Source: Microbispora sp. ZYX-F-249 (GTDB lineage Bacteria; Actinomycetota; Actinomycetes; Streptosporangiales; Streptosporangiaceae). Taken from it: a stretch of 64,000 bases of DNA. Under the pieces are notes generated by a model. It made no database searches. It was not told where the DNA came from and was given only the letters and a program-made list of their open reading frames with translations. The translations under genes were made by a program, and so were the position numbers. Numbering within the stretch: the first letter of the stretch is position 1; each line of letters starts with the position of its first letter. Positions 25,419 through 32,659 of the stretch are shown here, in pieces. The stretch is from assembly GCF_039649665.1 (NCBI RefSeq), contig NZ_JBDJAW010000019.1, positions 86,868-150,867 of the forward strand. Direction: 5' to 3'.

Positions 25419-26785
25419 ACACGAAACGGTCCTTCGACCCGGAGCGGCGGCTGCTGATCCGGACCCGTCGCCGGATCACCGCGCAGGTGGCGGCCGTGTT
25501 CACGCTGGCGATCGCCCTCCTGGGCGCGATGGTCTACTGCGTCGTGGTCGCCGAGCAGGACGCCACCGCCCGGCGCGACCTGGCCGTGGCCGCGATGTCG
25601 GCCCCGATGGACCACCCGCCGCCCTGCGTATGGCTGTTCGAACTCCGGGCGGACACCGTGCGGAGCTCCCCCGGGGCGCCGGCGGGCCTGCCGGTGCGCG
25701 AGACCCTCGACCGGGTCGCCGCCGACGGCCGCACCCGGGTCGACGTCGCGGACATCGGCGGTCATACGTACCTGGTCCGTACGCAGCGGCGCGGCGACGT
25801 GCTCCTCCAGGCGGTGAGGGACCTGTACTACCCCGTCACCGAGCGGCAGCGGCTGCTGCGCACGCTCTGCGCGGCCGAGGTCGCGGCCCTGCTCGCGGCG
25901 TTGCTGATCGGTCAGGTCCTCGCCCGCCGGGCGATCGCGCCGCTGGGCGAGGCCCTCGACCGGCAGCGCCGGTTCACCGCCGACGTCAGTCACGAACTGC
26001 GCAGCCCGCTGGCCCGGCTGCACGTCCGTGCGCAGCTCGCCGCCCGGCGCCTGAGACGGGAGCCCGATCCTCGTGTCATCGCGGGCGACGTCGAGCGGCT
26101 GGTCACCGGCATCGGGCAGCTGGGCGAGGTGATCGAGGACATGTTGCTGTCGACCCAGCTCAGGCAGCACCGCCGGCCGTTCGGGCCCGCGGACCTGGCC
26201 GCCCTGGCGGAGGAGGCGGCCGACGCCGAGGCGGCCCGCGCCGGGCAGCGCGGGGTGACGATCGACCTGCGGCGGGATCCGGGGGATCACGTCGTGTGCG
26301 GAGCGCCGTCCGCGCTGCGCCGGGTGATCTCCGCGCTCCTCGACAACGCACTCCGCCACACCTCGGCGGGCGGCCACATCTGGGTGACGGTGTGTTCGGG
26401 GCCGGGGACCGTTCGGCTCAGCGTGCGGGACGACGGCGTGGGGCTGGACCCGCGTGACGGCGAGCGCCTGCTGGCCAGACATGCCGGCGTGCCCCACACC
26501 GGAGGCCTCGGCATCGGCCTGGCTCTCGTGCGCGAGGTGATGGACGCGCACGGCGGCACGATCGACGTGGACGGGCGGCCCGGAGCCGGAGCGACCTTCA
26601 CCATCCACCTTCCTCGGGCGACGCCGGACCCCGCCCCGCGCCTTTCCCCGGTCGGTCCTCCTGCCCCGGCAGCCCGGGAGCGGGACGGACACAACGCCGG
26701 AGGCGACGGTCTCCGGCCCCGGCGACGCCTCCCTGTGGTGCTGCGGGGATGGCGGAGCGTGCTCACGAGGGCCGGTGCGCGCTGA
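25415..26785 (+). CDS. Two-component sensor histidine kinase
   Basis: A 456-residue membrane kinase. TM1 is near residues 20-42 (VAAVFTLAIALLGAMVYCVV), a sensor loop of about 90 residues follows, and TM2 is near 150-170. Then come the H-box DVSHELRSPLARLH, N-box ALLDNALRHT, and G-boxes DDGVGLDPRDG and TGGLGIGLALVREVMDAHGG. The C-terminal 60 residues are Pro/Arg-rich and probably disordered. It phosphorylates the response regulator encoded just upstream; the stimulus is unknown. Its last 23 bases overlap the convergent tetR-type gene. Confidence 0.9.
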   Translation: MNTKRSFDPERRLLIRTRRRITAQVAAVFTLAIALLGAMVYCVVVAEQDATARRDLAVAAMSAPMDHPPPCVWLFELRADTVRSSPGAPAGLPVRETLDRVAADGRTRVDVADIGGHTYLVRTQRRGDVLLQAVRDLYYPVTERQRLLRTLCAAEVAALLAALLIGQVLARRAIAPLGEALDRQRRFTADVSHELRSPLARLHVRAQLAARRLRREPDPRVIAGDVERLVTGIGQLGEVIEDMLLSTQLRQHRRPFGPADLAALAEEAADAEAARAGQRGVTIDLRRDPGDHVVCGAPSALRRVISALLDNALRHTSAGGHIWVTVCSGPGTVRLSVRDDGVGLDPRDGERLLARHAGVPHTGGLGIGLALVREVMDAHGGTIDVDGRPGAGATFTIHLPRATPDPAPRLSPVGPPAPAARERDGHNAGGDGLRPRRRLPVVLRGWRSVLTRAGAR

Positions 26786-27383
26786 GGGGGTGACCGGGCG
26801 CGGTCGCGGCGTCGAGAAGCGCACGGGCGGCGGACCGGGCTCGCTCCGCCGGGCCGGCGGCCGTGCCCATGGCGGCGGCGACGATGGCCCCCTCCACCAG
26901 CAGCAGAAGCTGGTCCGCGAGCAGGTCCGGGTCGGCGGCCCCCGCCTCGGCCGCGAGCGTGCGAAGCCTTGCCCGCAGCGTGCTCTTGTGGGCCCGAGCC
27001 GCCGCCGCGACGGGCGGTGACGCCGGGCCGAGCTCGCCGAAGGCGTTGATGAACGAGCAGCCGCGGAAGTCGGCCGTACCGAACCATTCGGCGAGGAAGC
27101 CGAAGACGGCGAGCACGCGCTCCCGGGGCTCTCCGGCACGACCGAGATGGTCGTTCAGGGCGTCGTTCCACCGCCGGTCGCGATGCTCCAGGTACGCCTC
27201 CACCAGCGTGTCCTTGGAGGCGTAGCACTGGTAGAGCCGCTTGAGCGAGACCCCCGCGGCGTCGCGGACCTGGTCCATGCCCACGGCCTGGATGCCCCGC
27301 GCGTAGAACAACCGCTCGGCGGCGTCCAGGATGCGCCGGCGCGCCTCATCTCCGTCCATCCGCACCCGTCGGGTCCCGTCCAC
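26763..27383 (-). CDS. TetR-family repressor
   Basis: A 206-residue regulator. The N-terminal HTH domain is [52 protein letters not shown] in overall pattern (about 14-64). The C-terminal all-helical ligand domain includes [17 protein letters not shown] at 27383 follows AAGGAGGGGCC, the best ribosome-binding site. It is divergent from the DUF1348 gene across an 83-bp gap holding a perfect 16-bp palindrome, so it probably represses both itself and its neighbour. Confidence 0.88.
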   Translation of the reverse strand: MDGTRRVRMDGDEARRRILDAAERLFYARGIQAVGMDQVRDAAGVSLKRLYQCYASKDTLVEAYLEHRDRRWNDALNDHLGRAGEPRERVLAVFGFLAEWFGTADFRGCSFINAFGELGPASPPVAAAARAHKSTLRARLRTLAAEAGAADPDLLADQLLLLVEGAIVAAAMGTAAGPAERARSAARALLDAATAPGHPLSAHRPS

Positions 27384-27430
27384 CGGCCCCTCCTTGCCGA
27401 GGAAAACGCTCGTTCTCTAGGATACGTAGG

Positions 27431-27446
27431 GAGAACGATCGTTCTC
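27431..27446. promoter_or_regulatory. TetR-type operator
   Basis: GAGAACGATCGTTCTC is a perfect 16-bp palindrome in the divergent tetR/DUF1348 promoter region. A second partial copy of its right half (CTCGTTCTCT, 27410-27419) lies 20 bp away, nearer the repressor gene. The size and position are typical of TetR-family operators. Confidence 0.75.
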
Positions 27447-27466
27447 TCGCTGGGAAGGAATGCACG

Positions 27467-27925
27467 ATGAGCACACGTCCGCCGCTTCCGCCGTTCACCG
27501 AGGAGACCGCCAGGCAGAAGGTCCAGGCCGCCGAGGACGCCTGGAACACCAGAGACCCGGAACGCGTCGCGCTCGCGTACACGGAGGACTCGGTGTGGCG
27601 CAACCGGTCGGAGTTCCTGACCGGACGCGAGGAGATCGTCGCCTTCCTGCGCCGCAAGTGGGAGCGCGAGCAGGACTACGCCCTGCGCAAGGACCTGTGG
27701 ACGTTCGGCGGCGACCGCATCGCCGTCCGGTTCCAGTACGAGTGGCACGACGCCGACGGCCGGTGGTGGCGCAGCTACGGCAACGAGCTGTGGGAGTTCA
27801 CCGCCGAGGGCCTGATGAGCCGCAGGGAGGCGAGCATCAACGACGTGCCGATCGAGGAGGGCGATCGGCGCATCCGCGGGCCGCGCCCCGAGTCCGAACG
27901 CGGCGCCGGCCTTCCGCTCGCCTGA
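27467..27925 (+). CDS. DUF1348 (NTF2-like) protein
   Basis: A 152-residue protein of the SnoaL/NTF2-like superfamily, matching DUF1348 by pattern: [20 protein letters not shown] (about 22-41), [20 protein letters not shown], and [36 protein letters not shown]. The cone-shaped barrel typically binds a small hydrophobic ligand; no enzyme activity is established for this subgroup. It is the probable target of the divergent TetR repressor. AAGGAATGCACG precedes the ATG. Confidence 0.85.
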   Translation: MSTRPPLPPFTEETARQKVQAAEDAWNTRDPERVALAYTEDSVWRNRSEFLTGREEIVAFLRRKWEREQDYALRKDLWTFGGDRIAVRFQYEWHDADGRWWRSYGNELWEFTAEGLMSRREASINDVPIEEGDRRIRGPRPESERGAGLPLA

Positions 27926-27992
27926 CCGCGGCTCGGGTGCTCGGCGGGCCGTGCCGGCCGTTTTGTCGTATGGCTCGGATACGTTCCGGATC

Positions 27993-28496
27993 ATGACAGA
28001 GCGTTCCCCCGACGGCGCGACCGTGTGGGCGCGAAACAGCAGGCTGCGGGTGGTGCCGCCGGTCCAGCCGCGCAAGCTGGCGAAGGTCCCCTTCGTCGAG
28101 CTGGCGGACGGCCGGCTGCAGGGTGTGGTGTCGAGCGGCTCGGACATCGGCCGGGTCTACGTCTCCTCCATCGCCGCGGGCACCCACAACTACAACTGCA
28201 GCACCAACAACAACCGCCCCTGCGGCGGCCTGTACGGCGCGCCGTGCAAGCACCTGCACGCCCTGGTCGCCGAGGCCGTCCTGCAGTACGGCGCCGACCG
28301 CGTGGCCCGTTATCTGCGGGCCGAGGTCCCCGAGGGCGCGGAGCTGACCGACTGCCTGCGCGGCACCCACGAGCCCGCCCCCGCCGCGGTCGTGTTCAGC
28401 CGGTTCCTGCGTCACCTGGCCTACCTGGAGGTGCCCGACACCACCCTGCCGATCCCGGAGCTGCACTGGTTCCCGGCCACGGGGACGGTGCGCTGA
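27993..28496 (+). CDS. SWIM-like zinc-binding protein of MoxR operon
   Basis: A 167-residue protein with a Cys-rich zinc motif NCSTNNNRPCGGLYGAPCKH (about 59-78: C-x8-C-x7-C-x-H). This is a variant of the SWIM finger because the first two Cys are further apart than CxC. It resembles the N-terminal part of enterobacterial YehQ, here encoded separately. It opens a five-gene operon; its TGA overlaps the next ATG (TGATG). I infer a role in substrate or nucleic-acid recognition for the MoxR-VWA machine. The ATG at 27993 is chosen for the short lead-in; its ribosome-binding site is weak. Confidence 0.65.
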   Translation: MTERSPDGATVWARNSRLRVVPPVQPRKLAKVPFVELADGRLQGVVSSGSDIGRVYVSSIAAGTHNYNCSTNNNRPCGGLYGAPCKHLHALVAEAVLQYGADRVARYLRAEVPEGAELTDCLRGTHEPAPAAVVFSRFLRHLAYLEVPDTTLPIPELHWFPATGTVR

Positions 28497-29923
28497 TGCT
28501 CGCCGTACAGCTCGCCGCCCTGCTCGGCGACTCCGATGGCGCCGGCGAGGGGGCCGGAGAGGCGCTCGCACTGCTGGACGGCTTCGACGACGCCCTGGTG
28601 CACGGCCTCGCCCGGCTCGCCGACGAGCGCGCCGACGCGGTGGCCGCGCTGGCCGCGGCGTTCGCGGCCACTCCCCTCGGCGCCCGGCTGGCCGAGGCCG
28701 CCGACGCGGTCGTGTCCGGCGCGATCACCCAGGAGCACCTGACGGCCCTGGCCGGCGGCCGGATCGCGTTGTCCGGCGCCGTCCACGACGCCCTGCTCGC
28801 GAGCCTGGACACGGCTCTGGGCCGGGAGCGCGCGCAATGGCCGTCCACGCCCGGCGGTCCCACGCCCGGTGGGTCCGGCGCGACGCCCGCCGGCAACGCG
28901 CTCGAGGGCGTCCGTTCCTGGCTGTGCGAGCTGGCCATCACCGGCTGGCGCGGCGTCGACCACGACCTCGTCTCCGCGGCGGACCAGGTCATCGAGGCAC
29001 TGCTCGGCACACCGGCGCTGCGCAGGCTCGCGGTGCTGCTGGACGGTTTCGCCGCGGAACTTCGCGCGTGCAGCCCGATCGGCTCGGCGGAGCACCTGCC
29101 CGTTCGGCGCTGGGCCGACCTGTGGACCCGGGCCGTGCTGCTGTCGCAGGACGGCGTCCTGACCGGCGAGTTCGGCCCCGCCGCCACGGTGTCGGGACGG
29201 CTGCTGGTGCTCGGCGTCGACGTGCACGAACACGGCACCGCCGTCCAGTTCCAGGTGCACGCCGTCCTGGAACCCGCCGACGGCGGCCCGTCCCGGCTGG
29301 TGCGCATCTCCGTGACGGTGGCCAAGGTCGACACCATCGTCGGGCCCGCGCTGTGGAAGCTGCCGCAGCGTCACAAGGTGCTGCTGGCCGCGCTGGCGGA
29401 CCGCCGCGGCATCGAGATCACGGACATGCCCCTGCTCGACAGCGGCGACCTCGTCTGGGACGACGACCGCGCCTTCGTGAGCAAGCCCGCCGACCCCCTG
29501 GCCACCGCCCGGCTGTGCCTGGCCGGTGCGCTCGCTCCGGCGGTGCCGCCCCTCGACCGGGCTCCGGTACGCATCGCCGAGCCCGTGCTCGTGGAGGGCT
29601 ACAAGGTCACCGGGGACGGCTCCTTCGACCTCGGCGGCGCCGTCATCGCCGTGGACACCGAACGGCTGCCCGACTGCGGCCCGCTCACGCCCAAGCTGGT
29701 GACGGCGTCGTCGGCGTGCGTGGGGCTGCTCCGGTGGGACGGCGGCCACTGGACGCTGCAGCCGCTGGCCGTCCAGGCGAAGGTCAAGCGCGAGACCGTG
29801 GTGGTCGCCACCGGCGACTGGGCGCTCGGCCCCACCGATCCCAAGGCGGCCAAGGCCGAGGCCAGGGCCGCGGACGCGGTGGCCGTGCTGCGTGAGCGAG
29901 CCGGGCGGTTGCTGCGACGATGA
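28496..29923 (+). CDS. MoxR-operon protein, YehQ C-terminal-like
   Basis: A 475-residue protein with an Ala-rich helical N-terminal half and a mixed C-terminal half (RLVRISVTVAKVDTIVGPALW, LWKLPQRHKVLLAALADRRG). I do not recognise a catalytic motif. Its position right after the zinc-finger gene, and their combined length near that of YehQ, suggest that the two together correspond to one protein in other bacteria. It overlaps its upstream neighbour by one base and the VWA gene by four (ATGA). Confidence 0.6.
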   Translation: MLAVQLAALLGDSDGAGEGAGEALALLDGFDDALVHGLARLADERADAVAALAAAFAATPLGARLAEAADAVVSGAITQEHLTALAGGRIALSGAVHDALLASLDTALGRERAQWPSTPGGPTPGGSGATPAGNALEGVRSWLCELAITGWRGVDHDLVSAADQVIEALLGTPALRRLAVLLDGFAAELRACSPIGSAEHLPVRRWADLWTRAVLLSQDGVLTGEFGPAATVSGRLLVLGVDVHEHGTAVQFQVHAVLEPADGGPSRLVRISVTVAKVDTIVGPALWKLPQRHKVLLAALADRRGIEITDMPLLDSGDLVWDDDRAFVSKPADPLATARLCLAGALAPAVPPLDRAPVRIAEPVLVEGYKVTGDGSFDLGGAVIAVDTERLPDCGPLTPKLVTASSACVGLLRWDGGHWTLQPLAVQAKVKRETVVVATGDWALGPTDPKAAKAEARAADAVAVLRERAGRLLRR

Positions 29924-31530
29924 GCGACGACATCTCCACGAGCGCCCAGCCGATGGGCGACGGCGTCTCCACGGGCGGAGACGCCACCGCGCACACCGGT
30001 TCTTCCGCGCCCACGTCGCCGGCCGTCTCCCCTGCCGGTTCCCCTGCCGGTTCCCCTGCCGGTTCCAGGGTCGGTGACGACGGACTGACGACCGCCGACA
30101 GAAACCGGCGTCAGCTGCTCTACTGGCGGCTGCTGGCCCGGCTGTTCGACCACGAGGAGCAGCCGGCGCTGGAGACCGCGAGTGTCTCGGTCGTCGGCGA
30201 CCTGGGCATGCCCGCCGGGCTGCTCGATCCGGCCGTGTCGGTCGACTCGCTGGTGCAACGCTTTCCCGAACTGGCCGCCGAGTTCGAGACCCTGCTCACG
30301 GCGGGCGAGCACGTGCCGGGCGGCGAGGTGCGCCGGGCGGCGCTCGTCTCGAAGCTGCTGCTCAACGCCTTCGCCACCGGCGCCGGTGACGTCAGCGCCA
30401 CCCAGCTCGCGACCTGGCAGCAGGACGCCGCCTGGCTCAAGCGGGCCCTGTGCGCGGGGCCGGCGCCCGGACCGGGAACGGGCGCGGCACCCGGAACGGC
30501 CGCGGGAACGGGTGCCGGAGACCCGGGCGGCGTATCCGGGGCGCAGGCCGGGACCGGGCCCGATGCCGGACCGGCGGCCGGGTTCGGGCAGGGGCCCGGC
30601 GGCGGGACCGGCCGTGAGATCGGTGCCGGGCTCGGCGGCGACCTGGCCAAGGTGCTGGCCGACATCGAGGCCGGGCTGGTCAGCCGCATGCGGCTGCGCG
30701 AGGTTCTGGCGGATCCGGCCCTGGCCCGGCAGCTCACGCCCAGCATGTCGCTGGTCGAGCAGTTGCTGCGGGACAAGGCCAACCTGTCGGGCGTGGCGCT
30801 GGCCAACGCAAAGGCGCTGATCCGCAGGTATGTCGACGAGGTCGCCGAGGTGCTGCGCACGCAGGTCGAGAAGGCCGGCGTGGGCACGATCGACCGGTCG
30901 GTGCCGCCCAAACGGGTGTTCCGCAACCTGGACGTCGAACGGACGATCTGGAAGAACCTCACCAACTGGAACCCGGAGGACCAGCGGCTCTACGTCGACC
31001 GGCTCTACTACCGGCACACCGCCCGCCGGACCACTCCGGCCCGGTTGATCGTCGTGGTGGACCAGTCGGGGTCGATGGTCGACTCCATGGTCAACTGCAC
31101 GATCCTCGCGTCGATCTTCGCCGGGCTGCCCAAGGTGGACGTCCACCTGATCGCCTACGACACGCGGGCGCTCGACCTCACGCCGTGGGTGCACGACCCG
31201 TTCGAGGTGCTGCTGCGCACCAACCTGGGCGGCGGCAACGACGGCCCCGTCGCGATGGCCATGGCCCAGCCGAAGATCGCCGACCCGCGCAACACGGTGA
31301 TGGTGTGGATCTCGGACTTCTACGAGTTCGACCGGTCCCAGCCCTTGTTCGACGGCATTCAGGCGGTGCACCGCTCGGGGGTCAAGTTCATCCCGGTCGG
31401 CTCGGTGAACAGCGGTGGCCAGCAGAGCGTCAACCCGTGGTTCCGGCAGAAGCTCAAGGACCTCGGCACGCCCGTCATCTCCGGCCACATCCGCAAGCTC
31501 GTGTTCGAACTCAAGAACTTCCTCGCCTAG
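29920..31530 (+). CDS. VWA (CoxE/YehP-like) metal-ion-binding protein
   Basis: A 536-residue protein with a C-terminal von Willebrand A domain. The MIDAS motif is DQSGSM (about 384-389), with the Thr-like T in NLGGGNDG and the Asp in WISDFYEFD completing the site. The N-terminus (about 35-52) holds repeated SPAG units, and a Gly/Pro/Ala-rich linker (near 185-235) separates the helical part. VWA proteins of this kind partner with MoxR AAA+ ATPases, acting as adaptors or scaffolds. ATG overlaps the preceding stop. The low-complexity regions are probably disordered. Confidence 0.88.
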   Translation: MSDDISTSAQPMGDGVSTGGDATAHTGSSAPTSPAVSPAGSPAGSPAGSRVGDDGLTTADRNRRQLLYWRLLARLFDHEEQPALETASVSVVGDLGMPAGLLDPAVSVDSLVQRFPELAAEFETLLTAGEHVPGGEVRRAALVSKLLLNAFATGAGDVSATQLATWQQDAAWLKRALCAGPAPGPGTGAAPGTAAGTGAGDPGGVSGAQAGTGPDAGPAAGFGQGPGGGTGREIGAGLGGDLAKVLADIEAGLVSRMRLREVLADPALARQLTPSMSLVEQLLRDKANLSGVALANAKALIRRYVDEVAEVLRTQVEKAGVGTIDRSVPPKRVFRNLDVERTIWKNLTNWNPEDQRLYVDRLYYRHTARRTTPARLIVVVDQSGSMVDSMVNCTILASIFAGLPKVDVHLIAYDTRALDLTPWVHDPFEVLLRTNLGGGNDGPVAMAMAQPKIADPRNTVMVWISDFYEFDRSQPLFDGIQAVHRSGVKFIPVGSVNSGGQQSVNPWFRQKLKDLGTPVISGHIRKLVFELKNFLA

Positions 31531-31543
31531 GAGGCCCCCTCAT

Positions 31544-32659
31544 ATGACCAACGAGATGCTCCGCGCGCCCGCCGAGGTGAAGTACGCCGAGGAGCTCGAC
31601 TGGCTGGAGTCGATCGACGACGGCCCCAAGCCGTTCTCCTGGCGGCTCAGCCCCCGGATGGTCCGGCTGTTCGTGCTGGGCAGCGAGCGGTCCGACGGCC
31701 TCGACCGCGAGATCCCGCAGAAGTGGTTCGGCGACCGGAGTTTCGTCGAGCGCAGCATCGTGACGCTCGCCTCCGACCGCGGCCTGCTGCTGATCGGCGA
31801 CCCGGGCACCGGCAAGAGCTGGCTGGCCGAACTGCTGTCCGCCGCCATCTGCCGCGACTCCACCCTGGTCGTGCAGGGCACGGCGGGCACCACCGAGGAC
31901 CACATCAAGTATTCGTGGAACGTCTCCATGGTGATCGCCAAGGGCCAGTCCCGCGAGTCGATGATCCCCTCGCCGATCATGACGGCGATGGAGCAGGGCA
32001 TGATCGGCCGGTTCGAGGAGCTGACCCGCGCCACCAGCGACGTGCAGGACGCCCTGATCTCGATCCTGTCGGAGAAGTACGTCTCCATTCCCGAGCTCGA
32101 CACCGACAACACCGTGTTCGCCAGGCCCGGATTCTCGATCATCGCCACCGCCAACAGCCGCGACCGGGGCGTCAACGACCTGTCCTCGGCGCTGAAACGG
32201 CGGTTCAACTTCGTCCGCATTCCGGTGGTGACGAGCAAGGCCAGCGAGGCGGAGATCGTTCGCTTCCGCACCACGGAACTGCTGCGCCGGCACCGCATCG
32301 AGCTGGACGTGCCGCCGGCGCTCCTGGACATCCTGCTGCAGAGCTTCGCCGACCTGCGCACCGCGGCGGCCTCGGCCACGAGCGAGGACGAGAAGCTGGA
32401 GTCGGCCCTGTCCACGGCCGAGCAGATCGGCGTGCTGGAGGACGCCATCCTGCACAGCCACTTCTTCGGCGACCGCACGCTGCGCGCCGAGACGCTGGGC
32501 GGCGCGCTGGTCGGCTCCCTGGCCAGGCGCGCCCCCGAGGACCTGGCCATCCTCAACAAGTACTGGCACGGGGTGGTCGAACCACGCAGCAGGAACGACG
32601 GAGGCGAGTGGACGCGGTTCCTCGACGGCGGCCGTCAGGCGATCTCGACGCTGTCATGA
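31544..32659 (+). CDS. MoxR-family AAA+ ATPase (YehL-like)
   Basis: A 371-residue AAA+ protein. Walker A is GDPGTGKSW (about 85-93), the Walker-B region is IGRFEELTRATSDVQDALIS, sensor 1 is IIATANSRDRG, and the arginine finger area is SSALKRRFNFV. The FEEL sequence in place of hhhhDE marks the YehL-type MoxR subfamily. MoxR ATPases act as chaperones that insert metals or remodel VWA-linked complexes. GGAGG is ten bases upstream of the ATG. The stop overlaps the DUF5682 start (ATGA). Confidence 0.88.
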   Translation: MTNEMLRAPAEVKYAEELDWLESIDDGPKPFSWRLSPRMVRLFVLGSERSDGLDREIPQKWFGDRSFVERSIVTLASDRGLLLIGDPGTGKSWLAELLSAAICRDSTLVVQGTAGTTEDHIKYSWNVSMVIAKGQSRESMIPSPIMTAMEQGMIGRFEELTRATSDVQDALISILSEKYVSIPELDTDNTVFARPGFSIIATANSRDRGVNDLSSALKRRFNFVRIPVVTSKASEAEIVRFRTTELLRRHRIELDVPPALLDILLQSFADLRTAAASATSEDEKLESALSTAEQIGVLEDAILHSHFFGDRTLRAETLGGALVGSLARRAPEDLAILNKYWHGVVEPRSRNDGGEWTRFLDGGRQAISTLS

